The notes under the pieces are model-generated. The model did not search any database and was not told the DNA's origin. It saw only the letters and a program-made list of their open reading frames with translations. Of a stretch of DNA of 64,000 nt, positions 17,167 through 25,669 are shown piece by piece (within the stretch, counting starts at the first letter, position 1; every line of letters starts with the position of its first letter). This DNA comes from Pseudonocardia sediminis (lineage in GTDB: Bacteria; Actinomycetota; Actinomycetes; Mycobacteriales; Pseudonocardiaceae), in NCBI RefSeq assembly GCF_004217185.1, contig NZ_SHKL01000001.1, positions 619,001 to 683,000 on the forward strand, given 5' to 3'. The position numbers and the translations under genes are program-made.

Positions 17167-17172
17167 CGCGCC

Positions 17173-17877
17173 CTACGAGCGCAGCCCGACGTAGCGGCCG
17201 AGCTCGGCGGCGGCCCGGGCGAACAGGGCGTCCCGCTCGTAGAGCACGTTCTCGAACTGGCCGAACAGCTCGAACGTGACGTGCCCGAACAGCGCGGTCC
17301 ACGCCGTCACCCCGCGCAGCAGGGCGTCGTCCGGCAGGTCCACCCCCAGCGCGTCGCGGGCCCGGGTGACGTCGGCGTCGAGCGGGGCGGGGACGGGGTC
17401 GGTGGTGGACTCCAGACGTCCGGCGGCGTGCGCCGCGGCCAGGATCGAGACCAGCGTCGTCACCGTCCGCTCGGCGGAGGGCACGGTGTCCTGCGGTGCG
17501 CTGTAGCCGGGCACCGGCGAGCCGTAGATCAGCGCGTACTCGTGCGGGTGCGCCAGGGCCCAGGTCCGGATCGCCGTCGCGACGGCCAGCCAGCGGGCGG
17601 GGAAGTCGTCACTCGGCGCCGCGGCGTCGGCGGCCTGCACGGCGTCGCCGAGCGCGTCGTAGCCCTCGGTGATCAGCGCGGTGAGCAGGTCGTCGCGGGT
17701 GGGGAAGTAGCGGTGCAGCGCCGAGGAGACCATCCCCAGCTCGCGGGAGACCGCGCGCAGCGACAGGCCGGCGGCACCGACCTCGGCGAGCTGGCGCCGG
17801 GCGGCGTCGACGATCTCGCGGGTCAGCTCGGCGCGGGCCCGGGCGCGGGCGGTCCGTGGTGCGTTCACGCCGGACAC
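17173..17877 (-). CDS. TetR/AcrR family transcriptional regulator
   Basis: 234 residues. The HTH REIVDAARRQLAEVGAAGLSLRAVSRELGMVSSALHRYFPTRDDLL is a standard TetR DNA-binding domain near residues 20-65; the C-terminal ligand domain has RTWALAHPHEYALIYGSPVPGY, as in the group with the TetR_C_13/WHG-like domain. Alternative GTG start at 17868. Divergent from a membrane-protein gene; the 112-base gap holds three evenly spaced copies of a short dyad, the likely binding sites. Confidence 0.9.
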   Translation of the reverse strand: MSGVNAPRTARARARAELTREIVDAARRQLAEVGAAGLSLRAVSRELGMVSSALHRYFPTRDDLLTALITEGYDALGDAVQAADAAAPSDDFPARWLAVATAIRTWALAHPHEYALIYGSPVPGYSAPQDTVPSAERTVTTLVSILAAAHAAGRLESTTDPVPAPLDADVTRARDALGVDLPDDALLRGVTAWTALFGHVTFELFGQFENVLYERDALFARAAAELGRYVGLRS

Positions 17878-17880
17878 TCT

Positions 17881-17958
17881 AGAGCATCATTTCGAGAAGA
17901 GAGCAACGCTCTTGCTGTCGGAGCAATGCTCTCCCGGGGAGAGCATTGCTCCGACAGC
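17881..17958. promoter_or_regulatory. Triple TetR-type operator array with 45-bp perfect palindrome
   Basis: Three copies of AGAGC-NNN-GCTCT start at 17900 (AAC centre), 17920 (AAT) and 17940 (ATT), exactly 20 bp apart; a fourth half-site AGAGC is at 17881. Copies two and three sit inside a perfect 45-base palindrome, 17914-17958, whose 22-base arms meet at a single central G (17936). The array fills the space between the tetR gene and the divergent membrane-protein gene, so it probably controls both. Confidence 0.75.
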
Positions 17959-17988
17959 GGAGCGCAAGTCGAGATCGGGGTGGGTCGG

Positions 17989-18651
17989 ATGGGTACGACG
18001 ACGACGGCGGCCGGGGCCGTCACCGGGGCGCGGGTGGGGTGGGGCGCGGGGGCACTCGCCGTCGCCGGGGTGGCGCTGGCCGTCTACCCGGCGCTGCGGC
18101 CCTACCCGGACTCCGCCGCGGGCTGGGCCTCGCCCGCCTGGACGGCGGCGCACCTGCTCGCCGTCGCGGGGTTCGTGCTGCTGGTGGCCGGTACCGGGGC
18201 GGTCTGGGCCTCGGTGCGTGACACCCGCGCCGAACGCACCGGGTTCGCCGCGCTGGTCGTGACCGGTGGCGGGGTGGGGCTGACGCTGCCCTACTACGGC
18301 GCCGAGGTGTTCGGGCTGCACGTGATCGGGCAGTGGTCGCTCCGGCGCCGCGACCCCGGCCTGCTCGCGATGGCCGACGACCTGCACTACGCCCTGCCGG
18401 CGGTGCTGACGTTCGCGGCCGGGTTGCTCGGGATCGGCGCCGGCGCGGTGCTGACGGCGGTCGCGCTGGCCCGCAGCGGCCGGTTCGCGTTCTGGGCCGG
18501 GGTGCCGCTCGCGGTCGGCCTCGCGCTCTACGTCCCGCAGTTCTTCGGCCCGCCGTGGCTGCGCATCGCCCACGGGCTCCTGGTTTTCCTCGGGTGCCTG
18601 GGGGTATGGCGCGCGCTCGCGGCCGCGCGGCCGCACACTGGACGACGGTGA
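17989..18651 (+). CDS. Membrane protein, probable target of the divergent TetR regulator
   Basis: 220 residues, about six hydrophobic segments: AGALAVAGVALAVYPALRP, AHLLAVAGFVLLVAGTGAVW, FAALVVTGGGVGLTLPYYGA, AVLTFAAGLLGIGAGAVLTA, FWAGVPLAVGLALYVPQFF and a last one near ARIAHGLLVFLGC. I recognise no family-defining motif. ATG 17989 follows the operator array by 30 bases; the frame is open upstream through the tetR region, but those codons are antisense to tetR. Confidence 0.75.
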   Translation: MGTTTTAAGAVTGARVGWGAGALAVAGVALAVYPALRPYPDSAAGWASPAWTAAHLLAVAGFVLLVAGTGAVWASVRDTRAERTGFAALVVTGGGVGLTLPYYGAEVFGLHVIGQWSLRRRDPGLLAMADDLHYALPAVLTFAAGLLGIGAGAVLTAVALARSGRFAFWAGVPLAVGLALYVPQFFGPPWLRIAHGLLVFLGCLGVWRALAAARPHTGRR

Positions 18652-18680
18652 CCGGAAACGAGGGCCCGACCTGGGTCCGC

Positions 18681-18709
18681 TTGACTTCTACGAGAAGTAG
18701 AAGGATATT
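18681..18709 (+). promoter_or_regulatory. Operator-covered promoter upstream of the lone qcrB
   Basis: -35 TTGACT (18681-18686) and -10 GATATT (18704-18709) with a 17-bp spacer. The spacer and the end of the -35 box hold a perfect dyad, CTTCTAC-GAGAA-GTAGAAG (18685-18703). A protein bound here would block RNA polymerase, so this cytochrome b is probably repressed under some condition. The regulator is not identifiable in the window. Confidence 0.65.
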
Positions 18710-18772
18710 TCGGTCAGCAGGTCGCGAACTCCGGGTTCGTGGTCTGCTCGTCGGAGCGCGAGGGGGCACATC

Positions 18773-20449
18773 ATGAGCCCGGCAACTGCATCAGCATCGT
18801 CACCGTCACTCGAGGCGCGCGCGGGAGCCGCCGCCGACCAGCTCGACCAGCGCTACCACCCGGCCGCGGGAATGCGGAAGCAGTTCAACAAGGTCTTCCC
18901 GACGCACTGGTCGTTCATGCTCGGTGAGGTCGCGCTGTACAGCTTCATCATCCTGCTGGCGACGGGCACGTTCCTGGCGCTGTTCTACGACCCGTCGATG
19001 GCCGAGGTCGTCTACAACGGGCCCTACGACAACCTGCGCGGCGTCACCGTCTCGCGGGCCTACGAGTCCACCCTGCAGATCTCGTTCGAGTACCGGGGCG
19101 GGCTGTTCCTGCGGCAGGTCCACCACTGGTCCGCGCTGCTGTTCCTGGCCGCGATGTTCGTGCACATGTTCCGCACGTACTTCACCGGCGCCTTCCGCAA
19201 GCCGCGTGAGGCGAACTGGGTCATCGGCGTCGTGCTGATCCTCGTCGGCACGTTCGAGGGCTTCACCGGCTATTCGCTGCCCGACGACCTGCTCTCCGGC
19301 ACGGGCCTGCGGATCGCCTCGGGCATCACGCTCTCCGTCCCGGTCGCCGGCACCTGGGTCCACTGGGCCCTGTTCGGCGGCGAGTTCCCCGGCACCGAGA
19401 TCATCCCGCGGCTCTACATCATCCACGTGCTGATCTTCCCGGGGATCCTGCTCGCGCTGATCGCCGTGCACGTGGGCCTGGTCTGGTACCAGAAGCACAC
19501 CCAGTTCCCCGGTCCGGGGCGCAAGGAGGACAACGTCGTCGGGGTGCGGATCCTGCCGATGTTCGCCGCCAAGGGCGGCGCGTTCTTCGCCGTCACGCTG
19601 GGCGTCACGATGATCATGGGCGGCCTGCTGCAGATCAACCCGATCTGGAACATGGGCCCCTACGACGCCGCGCACATCTCGGCGGGCTCGCAGCCGGACT
19701 TCTACATGATGTGGTCCGACGGCATGGCGCGGATCTTCCCGCCGTGGGAGTTCTACCTGTTCGGCGAGTACACGATCCCGTCGGTGTTCCTGCCGACCGC
19801 GGCGTTCCTGCCGGTCCTGTTCGTGATCGCCGGTGCCTACCCGTACATCGAGCGACGGTTCACCGGCGACGACGCGCTGCACAACCTGCTGCAGCGTCCC
19901 CGCGACGTGCCGGTCCGCACCTCGCTGGGCGCGATGGGTATCGCGTTCTACCTGGTGCTGGTGGCGTCGAGCTTCAACGACTGGATCGCCTACTACGGCA
20001 AGCTGTCGCTGAACGCGACCACGTGGGCGGGCCGGATCCTGCTGCTCGCCGTGCCGCCGATCGTCTACTGGCTGAGCTACCGGGCCTGCCTGAGCCTGCA
20101 GAAGTCCGACCGTGACGTGCTCTCGCACGGCATCGAGACCGGCATCATCCGCAGGCTGCCGAACGGCGAGTTCATCGAGGTCCACCAGCCGCTGGCCGGG
20201 CTGGACTCGCACGGTCACCCGCGCGAGCTGGAGTACCAGGGCGCCCCGGTGCCCAAGCGGATGAACCAGCTGGGGTCGGCGGGGTCGCCGGTGTCCGGAT
20301 CGCTGCTCAAGCCGGACCCGAGCGACGAGACCGTCCGCCTCGGCCGCGCCCGGCAGGAGGAGCACGAGCGCGAGCTCGAGGCGCGCACCGAGCGTCGCGA
20401 GCTGGCCGGACGGCCGGACGCCGGTCGTCCGCAGGACCCGACCGAGTAA
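18773..20449 (+). CDS. qcrB: Cytochrome bc1 complex cytochrome b subunit, stand-alone copy
   Basis: 558 residues, typical length for actinobacterial QcrB with its long C-terminal extension. Heme-ligand histidines are in the segments [24 protein letters not shown] and [24 protein letters not shown]; the Qo-site motif is PDFY ([15 protein letters not shown]), as in mycobacteria. In Actinobacteria qcrB normally follows qcrC and qcrA in one operon; neither is here, so this is probably a second, conditionally expressed cytochrome b. It has its own operator-bearing promoter and its own terminator. Confidence 0.93.
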   Translation: MSPATASASSPSLEARAGAAADQLDQRYHPAAGMRKQFNKVFPTHWSFMLGEVALYSFIILLATGTFLALFYDPSMAEVVYNGPYDNLRGVTVSRAYESTLQISFEYRGGLFLRQVHHWSALLFLAAMFVHMFRTYFTGAFRKPREANWVIGVVLILVGTFEGFTGYSLPDDLLSGTGLRIASGITLSVPVAGTWVHWALFGGEFPGTEIIPRLYIIHVLIFPGILLALIAVHVGLVWYQKHTQFPGPGRKEDNVVGVRILPMFAAKGGAFFAVTLGVTMIMGGLLQINPIWNMGPYDAAHISAGSQPDFYMMWSDGMARIFPPWEFYLFGEYTIPSVFLPTAAFLPVLFVIAGAYPYIERRFTGDDALHNLLQRPRDVPVRTSLGAMGIAFYLVLVASSFNDWIAYYGKLSLNATTWAGRILLLAVPPIVYWLSYRACLSLQKSDRDVLSHGIETGIIRRLPNGEFIEVHQPLAGLDSHGHPRELEYQGAPVPKRMNQLGSAGSPVSGSLLKPDPSDETVRLGRARQEEHERELEARTERRELAGRPDAGRPQDPTE

Positions 20450-20468
20450 CTGCTCGCGCCGTACGACC

Positions 20469-20498
20469 AGGCCCCGCCGGCTCCTGCCGGCGGGGCCT
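20469..20498 (+). terminator. Intrinsic terminator after qcrB
   Basis: Perfect 12-bp stem AGGCCCCGCCGG (20469-20480) with its complement at 20487-20498, loop CTCCTG, followed by TCGTCGTCTGTT. About 20 bases beyond the stop. Confidence 0.85.
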
Positions 20499-20672
20499 TC
20501 GTCGTCTGTTCCGCAGCGGCCGGGCCCGCGCTGGCATCGGCGTACAGGCGCGCGGAGCGCCTCCGGTCCGCGGGAAGGGCTCAGTCCATCCGGTCACCAC
20601 CGCAGGAGCAGTTCCGGCCCACCTCTTTCCGGCCCGAGAACGCGGACATCGGGCGTGCGGAAGGAGGTCGCG

Positions 20673-21345
20673 ATGCCGACCGGACACCTACCCGAGAACC
20701 CCGACCTGAACGCCCTGCGCAAGCAGGCCCGACGTCTGGAGCGGGCCGTCCGCGCCGGCGATCCGGTGGGCGCTCCAACACGACCAACACGAGCGGGTCG
20801 CTCTGCTCCTCGCCCACGGCGTCGACGTCGACACCCCGTTCGACGACGGCCGCGCGCCGATCGCGGTGGCCGCGCTGCAGGGCGCGACCGAGGTGGTCGG
20901 GATGCTGCGCGCCGCCGGTGCCGCCCCGCCGGAGCTGGACCCGTCCGAGGAGTTCGTCGCCGCGGTCATGCGCGGTGACGAGGCGGCGGCGCGCGCGTCG
21001 ACGGCGGGGGAGCGGGTCCGCCGTGACCGTCCCGGGCTCGTGGTGTGGGCGGCCGGGCAGGGCCGGGTGGAGGCGGTGCGCCTGTTGCTCGACCTGGGGT
21101 TCGCCATCGACGCGCTCGGTCGCGCCGACGTACCGGTCGAGGGGGCGTCGGAGACGGCCCTGCGCGCCGCGGTGTCGGCCGACGTCCCGGATCTGGTGCG
21201 GCTGTTGCTCGACCGCGGTGCGGACGCCGGTGTCCGCGACAAGCGGTTCGAGGCCACCCCCGCCGACTGCGCGGCGCATCTGGGACGGCCGGAGATCGCG
21301 GCGCTCCTGGAGGGGTGGCCGGGCCGACGATCGCCGGAGCTGTAG
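20673..21345 (+). pseudogene. Ankyrin-repeat protein, frameshifted and internally deleted
   Basis: A well-formed start (GGAAGGAGG, ATG 20673) opens a frame encoding MPTGHLPENPDLNALRKQAR and ERAVRAGD, the usual N-terminus of a family of long ankyrin proteins. Near 20760 the coding sense moves to the next frame, which continues RWALQHDQHERVALLLAHGV with further ankyrin repeats (VVWAAGQGRVEAVRLLLDLG, ALRAAVSADVPDLVRLLLDR) to the stop at 21345. Relatives carry considerably more sequence between the N-terminus and these repeats, so a deletion with loss of frame is likely. The second part can be read from ATG 20866 (159 residues) but has no ribosome-binding site of its own. Confidence 0.75.
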
Positions 21346-21393
21346 TGCCGGCGAGAAGAACTCGGATTCGCGATCGCTAACAGTTTCTGTTCT

Positions 21394-21416
21394 TCGATCA
21401 GATGTTCGAATAGAAT
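21394..21416 (+). promoter_or_regulatory. LexA (SOS) box with -10 element
   Basis: TCGATC-AGAT-GTTCGA (21394-21409) differs from the actinobacterial LexA consensus TCGAAC-N4-GTTCGA at one position. A -10 hexamer TAGAAT follows at 21411-21416, so LexA would sit between -35 and -10. The -10 is 8 bases before ATG 21424, which suggests a leaderless transcript. Several mycobacterial 13E12-repeat genes are known to be DNA-damage inducible through such boxes. Confidence 0.65.
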
Positions 21417-21423
21417 GGTTGGC

Positions 21424-22719
21424 ATGACCGCGGTCGCCGACTTCTCCGTTCCGGGCACTCGCCCGGAACCCGTCGCGCCCACATTCGAGCTCGTCGATCT
21501 GACGCTCCTGCGGCTCCTCGACGAATCCGACCCCGATCCACTGCTCGGGTCACGCCCGGAGGTCGAGCTCGTCGACCGGATCGCGCAGCTGGAATCGCTG
21601 CAACATCGGGTCGCGGCGTTGCAGTCGGCGGCGATCCATGCGTTCGCCCGTCGTCATGTGGCCTCGCGGGTCGATGCCGGGGTGGTGGACCCGGAGAGGC
21701 TCGAACGCAGTGTCGCCGGGCAGATCGCCCTCGCGTGCCGGGTCTCGCCGATCGAGGGCGGGAAGCGGATGCGGATGGCGCGGGACCTGCGCAACGGGCA
21801 CGACCACGTCCTCGCCTTGTTCACCGCAGGGGAGATCAGCGCCTACAAGACGGCGACGATCACCGCGGCCACGAGTGGTCTCGACGCGGACGAGCGGGCG
21901 GAGGTCGACCGGCGCATTGCCGCGCACGACATCGTCCACATGGGCGTGGGGCGGATCCGGACCCTGGCACAGGCGATCGCCGCCGAGGTGGCGCCGGAGA
22001 AGTTCACGGCGCGCAGTCGCGCCGCTCGTCAGGAGCGGCGTGTCTCGCTGCGCCCGGCGCCGGACGGGATGACCGACCTGATCGCGCACCTTCCGTTGGA
22101 ACAGGGCGTGGCCTGCTACGCCGCGCTGGCGAAGGCGGTCAACGAGGCCGCGGTCAGCCCGGAGCCGGTGACCCGTGGGCGGGGACAGATCATGGCCGAC
22201 ACGCTGGTCGAGCGCGTCACGGGACAGGCCACCGCGCCCGACGTCGCCGTCGAGGTCCAGGTCGTGGTCCCAGTCGAGGCGCTGATCGACCCCGACTCCC
22301 CGCTCCCCGCGCACATCCCCGGTCACGGCCCGGTCCCGCTCGACGTCCTCGCCACCAGTTCCGGCCGTAAGACTTTGCGCCGGCTGCTGACCCGGGCGGG
22401 CATCGTGATCGGCGGCGACTCCCGGCAACGCCTGTTCACCGGAGTGCTCGCCGAATGGATCCGAGCCCGCGACGGGTATCGGTGCAGCGAGCCCTACTGC
22501 GATGCCCCGATCCGACATATCGACCATATCCATAGATCTGCAGACGATGGGCAGACGGAGTTCGACAACGGCAGAGGTGTCTGCGAGTTCCACAACCACC
22601 TCCGCGAGACATCCGGATGGAAAGTCGAGAAGAGCCCTGACGGCGTCAGGACGACGACACCGACCGGACACACGTACACGGCACCCGCGTGGCGCGTGCC
22701 CGGCTACGGCGACACATGA
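21424..22719 (+). CDS. DUF222 / HNH endonuclease-signature protein (13E12 repeat family)
   Basis: 431 residues from ATG 21424 (434 from ATG 21415, which lies inside the -10 box). DUF222 covers about residues 35-330 (ELVDRIAQLESLQHRVAALQ to LATSSGRKTLRRLLTRAG); the C-terminal HNH motif is CSEPYCDAPIRHIDHI, then DNGRGVCEFHNHLRE, with zinc-type Cys pairs. The family is highly multicopy in Actinobacteria; nuclease activity is inferred. SOS control is suggested by the LexA box directly upstream. Confidence 0.9.
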   Translation: MTAVADFSVPGTRPEPVAPTFELVDLTLLRLLDESDPDPLLGSRPEVELVDRIAQLESLQHRVAALQSAAIHAFARRHVASRVDAGVVDPERLERSVAGQIALACRVSPIEGGKRMRMARDLRNGHDHVLALFTAGEISAYKTATITAATSGLDADERAEVDRRIAAHDIVHMGVGRIRTLAQAIAAEVAPEKFTARSRAARQERRVSLRPAPDGMTDLIAHLPLEQGVACYAALAKAVNEAAVSPEPVTRGRGQIMADTLVERVTGQATAPDVAVEVQVVVPVEALIDPDSPLPAHIPGHGPVPLDVLATSSGRKTLRRLLTRAGIVIGGDSRQRLFTGVLAEWIRARDGYRCSEPYCDAPIRHIDHIHRSADDGQTEFDNGRGVCEFHNHLRETSGWKVEKSPDGVRTTTPTGHTYTAPAWRVPGYGDT

Positions 22720-22808
22720 CGATCAGGCACGCGCTCTCGAGAAGCGCGACCCACAGCTGCCGGCCGTGTCCGAAACGGCACCGTCGGTACCCGACACGAA
22801 GGCCGAGC

Positions 22809-23522
22809 TCAGGCCGCGGGCAGTTCGAGGCCCAGCCGGTCCTGGAGTTCGCGCATGCCGGTGGCGGTGACCACGACCGAGCGTCGGTCCCGGCCGCGGG
22901 TGACCCACGACCGTTCGAACATGGTCGTGCACAGCGCCGCGCCGACCCGGCCGGCGAGATGGTGGCGTCGTTCGGTCCAGTCCAGGCAGCTGCGCAGCAG
23001 CGGGCGGCGGGAGGGGCCGTCGAGCGGATCGCCGGTGAGGTCGGCGAGGAAACGGCGTCCGTCGGCGGTCAGGGCGAGGCCGTCCTCGGTGTTGACCATG
23101 CCCCGTTCGACCAGCGCGTCGTGCAGGCCGACGCCGAGCGTCCCGGCGAAGTGGTCATAGCAGGTGCGGGCGGCGGCGAGGCGTCCGGCGGCCCGGACCG
23201 CGCGCAGGCCGTCCGGCCGGGAGGGCTCCGCGCCCGAGGCCTCGGCCAGGGACTCGATCAGCCCGGCGGCGCGGGCGTCGGCCAGGCGCAGGTAGCGGTG
23301 CCGGCCCTGCTTCTCCGTCGCCAGCAGGCCGGACGCGACCAGGCGGTCCAGGTGCTCGCTGGCCGTCGACGGCGCGACACCGGCGTGCCGGGCCAGCTCG
23401 CCGGCGGTCCAGGCCCTGCCGTCGATCAGGGCCAGGCAGAACGCGGCCCGTGTGCGGTCGGCCAGCAGCCCCGCGAGCTCGGCCAGTGACTCCGGAGCGA
23501 CCGGCCCGACGGACGGGGTCAC
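22809..23522 (-). CDS. ArsR-type winged-helix transcriptional regulator
   Basis: 237 residues from GTG 23522. The HTH region is ALIDGRAWTAGELARHAGVAPSTASEHLDRLVASGLLATEKQGRHRYLRLAD, an ArsR-like arrangement; the remainder (about residues 90-237) contains LTADGRRFLADLTGD and the Cys-Leu-Asp-Trp-Thr-Glu-Arg segment common in larger ArsR-family regulators of actinobacteria. The GTG overlaps the EamA stop by 4 bases, so the two are one operon and the transporter is its likely target. Ligand unknown. Confidence 0.82.
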   Translation of the reverse strand: MTPSVGPVAPESLAELAGLLADRTRAAFCLALIDGRAWTAGELARHAGVAPSTASEHLDRLVASGLLATEKQGRHRYLRLADARAAGLIESLAEASGAEPSRPDGLRAVRAAGRLAAARTCYDHFAGTLGVGLHDALVERGMVNTEDGLALTADGRRFLADLTGDPLDGPSRRPLLRSCLDWTERRHHLAGRVGAALCTTMFERSWVTRGRDRRSVVVTATGMRELQDRLGLELPAA

Positions 23523-24520
23523 GACCGGCGCTCCGGGGAGTGCGGGCCGGGCACCGTCACGTCCGGCCCGCCGCCGGTCCGTCCACGCCCCCGCTGCGGA
23601 GCGGGATCCGGGTGTGCGACGTCCGGTCCGGCCGGGGACGCGGTGGCCGGTCGGCTGCGCCACCGCGACAGCGCCACCCCGGTCAGCGCGCACACCCCGC
23701 CCAGCAGCGCGAGCGCCGGCGGCAGCTCCCCGAGCAGCGGCCAGGCCATCAGGACGGTCAGGGTCGGGACCAGGTACGTCGTGATCCCCAGGCGTCCGGC
23801 GTCCATCCGGGACAGGGCGTAGGCCCACGTCCCGAACGCGAGCGCGGTCGGGATCAGCCCGAGATAGACCATCCCGGCGACGGCCGGGGCGGGGGCGGAG
23901 CCGAGCGCGTCGACGAGACCGCCGGCCCACGGCAGGCAGGCCACCGCGCCGATCACGCACGCGATCTGGGTGACCTGCAGCGCCGGGAGCCGTCGCAGGA
24001 CCGGCTTCTGGGTGAGTACCCCGATCGTCCAGGTCACCGCGGCCAGGACGCACAGTGCCGCGCCGGTGAGGTCGAAGCGCGAGCCGGCGCCGGCCGTCGA
24101 GAACCCGATCAGGACCGCGCCGGCGAACCCGATCCCCGCCCCGAGGAGCAGCGGCTTCGGGAACCCCTCACCGAGCAGCGCACCGGCGGAGAGCGCGATC
24201 AGGATCGGGCCGATGTTGACCAGCATGGCCGCGGTCCCGGCGTCGAGCTGGGCCTCCGCGGCGTTGAGGGCGACGTTGTAGACGCCGAACCAGCTCACCC
24301 CGCAGACCGCCAGCAGCAGCCACTCGCGCCGCGTCGGGCGGACCCACGCCCGCCGGGGCAGCACCGCGACGGTCAGGGCGAGCCCGCCGACCAGCAGCCG
24401 TCCCAGCGCCAGTGGCCCGGCCCCGAACACCGGCCCCACCGCGCGGATCGCGACGAACGCCGAGGCCCACGCCGTCACCGTCACCCCGGCGGCGAGAGCC
24501 ACCCGCAGTCCTGTCGTCAT
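23519..24520 (-). CDS. EamA-family (DMT) transporter
   Basis: 333 residues from ATG 24520. Ten hydrophobic segments in two EamA repeats: VTAWASAFVAIRAVGPVFGA at the start and the second repeat from ALCVLAAVTWTIGVLTQKPVL; helix-end motif GLIPTALAFGTWAYALSRMDAG and YLVPTLTVLMAWPLLGE are characteristic. The 60-residue C-terminus is Pro/Gly-rich and probably disordered. Metabolite efflux is the usual role. First gene of a two-gene operon with the regulator. Confidence 0.87.
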   Translation of the reverse strand: MTTGLRVALAAGVTVTAWASAFVAIRAVGPVFGAGPLALGRLLVGGLALTVAVLPRRAWVRPTRREWLLLAVCGVSWFGVYNVALNAAEAQLDAGTAAMLVNIGPILIALSAGALLGEGFPKPLLLGAGIGFAGAVLIGFSTAGAGSRFDLTGAALCVLAAVTWTIGVLTQKPVLRRLPALQVTQIACVIGAVACLPWAGGLVDALGSAPAPAVAGMVYLGLIPTALAFGTWAYALSRMDAGRLGITTYLVPTLTVLMAWPLLGELPPALALLGGVCALTGVALSRWRSRPATASPAGPDVAHPDPAPQRGRGRTGGGPDVTVPGPHSPERRS

Positions 24521-24569
24521 GGCCGCGACGGTAGGCCCGCGACCGTTCGGCGGGCACCGAAATACCGGC

Positions 24570-25061
24570 TCAGGAGTAGCGGGGCGCCAGCGCCGGGTAG
24601 TAGTCATCCCAGTCCGGGAACTCCGCGCCGGCCAGGCTCGCGCCGAACCGGTCGAGATACCAGTGCCAGCCCGGCCCGGCGTCGGACGAGGGGAGTCCCG
24701 GCGGCAGCGTCTGGTGGAAGTGCAGGACGGTGCCGCCGGAGGGACCGGCCTCCAGCGTCACGACGATCTCCCAGGGGACGTCGGCCCCGATCGCGACCTC
24801 CAGCCGGTGGGGAGGGACGCAGTCCACGATCCGCGCCGGTTCCGGCGGGCCACCGGAGTCCTCGGCACTGGTCATCGTGATCGCCACGGTGCCGCCGGGG
24901 CGGGCGTCGCCGGTGAACGAGCCGTACCAGCGGGCCAGCCGGTCGGACTCGGTCAGGGCGGGCCAGACCTGCTCCGGCGGGTCCGGGAACTCGCGGCGGA
25001 ACCGGAGGGTGGCGCGGCCGTCGGGCTCGCGCGTGACCTCGCCGTCGGGTGTCGTGATCAC
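24570..25061 (-). CDS. SRPBCC (AHSA1-type) protein, second in arsR operon
   Basis: 163 residues from GTG 25061. AHSA1/START-like pattern: RFRREFPDPPEQVWPALTES near residue 20, RLARWYGSFTGDARPGGTV, and WHWYLDRFGASLAGAEF at the end. Such proteins bind hydrophobic ligands or act as small enzymes; the family is poorly defined. GTG overlaps the stop of the preceding SRPBCC gene (GTGA), so the two are coupled. Confidence 0.82.
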   Translation of the reverse strand: MITTPDGEVTREPDGRATLRFRREFPDPPEQVWPALTESDRLARWYGSFTGDARPGGTVAITMTSAEDSGGPPEPARIVDCVPPHRLEVAIGADVPWEIVVTLEAGPSGGTVLHFHQTLPPGLPSSDAGPGWHWYLDRFGASLAGAEFPDWDDYYPALAPRYS

Positions 25062-25669
25062 GGGAGCGCGGTGAACTGGGCGGTGGCGACCACGAGCGCG
25101 TCCTGGGTCTGCTCCTCGGTGGCCATCCCGGACTCCCGCAGCGTCGCCTCCCAGGCCTGGACCACGCCCTGGTTGTAGGACAGGACCTCCGGGGAGTTCT
25201 GGAACTCCGCCGGGTCGCCGAGGTCGGTCCCGCGCAGGTGTAGCCCGAGGGCGAGGAACGCGTCGTCCCAGCCGGGGCCGACGTACAGGGCGCCGCCCGA
25301 GTCGGGCACCAGCGTGGCCGCCACGGAGTGGTCCAGTGTCAGCACGGTCGAGTCCGCGTCGGGGGCCGCCAGCTCGACGGTCACCACGCTCTCCGGTCCG
25401 CCCCAGGTGAGCACCAGCGTCGACGGCCGGTCGCACCGCAGGATCTCGCCGTCGGCGTTGCCCTCGGTGGCGAACCTCCCGCCCACCTCCAGATCGCCGC
25501 TGACGGGGAGGAACCAGCGGGCGAGCCGCTCCGGGTCGGTGAGGGCGTCCCAGACGTCCTCGACTCCGGCGGAGTAGGTCCGCTCGAGCCGTACGGCGAC
25601 CTGGTCGCCCCGCTCTCCCGCGTGCACGCGGCGGCGCACCTCGTCCAGCTCGGCGATGATGTCGATCAT
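25058..25669 (-). CDS. SRPBCC (AHSA1-type) protein, first after arsR
   Basis: 203 residues. VRLERTYSAGVEDVWDALTDPERLARWFLPVSGDLEVGGRF is the canonical AHSA1 opening, followed by LVLTWGGPESVVTVEL and a helical C-terminus with WDDAFLALGLHLRG. The start ATG overlaps the ArsR stop by 4 bases. ArsR-plus-SRPBCC operons are widespread in actinobacteria and may answer membrane-active compounds, but no ligand can be named. Confidence 0.85.
   Translation of the reverse strand: MIDIIAELDEVRRRVHAGERGDQVAVRLERTYSAGVEDVWDALTDPERLARWFLPVSGDLEVGGRFATEGNADGEILRCDRPSTLVLTWGGPESVVTVELAAPDADSTVLTLDHSVAATLVPDSGGALYVGPGWDDAFLALGLHLRGTDLGDPAEFQNSPEVLSYNQGVVQAWEATLRESGMATEEQTQDALVVATAQFTALP

Noticed and set aside
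20581-20654. Short leftward frame ending with a CSCGG motif, considered as SEC-C-like
   Set aside because: Only the last residues look ordered, and the frame runs antisense into the ankyrin pseudogene.
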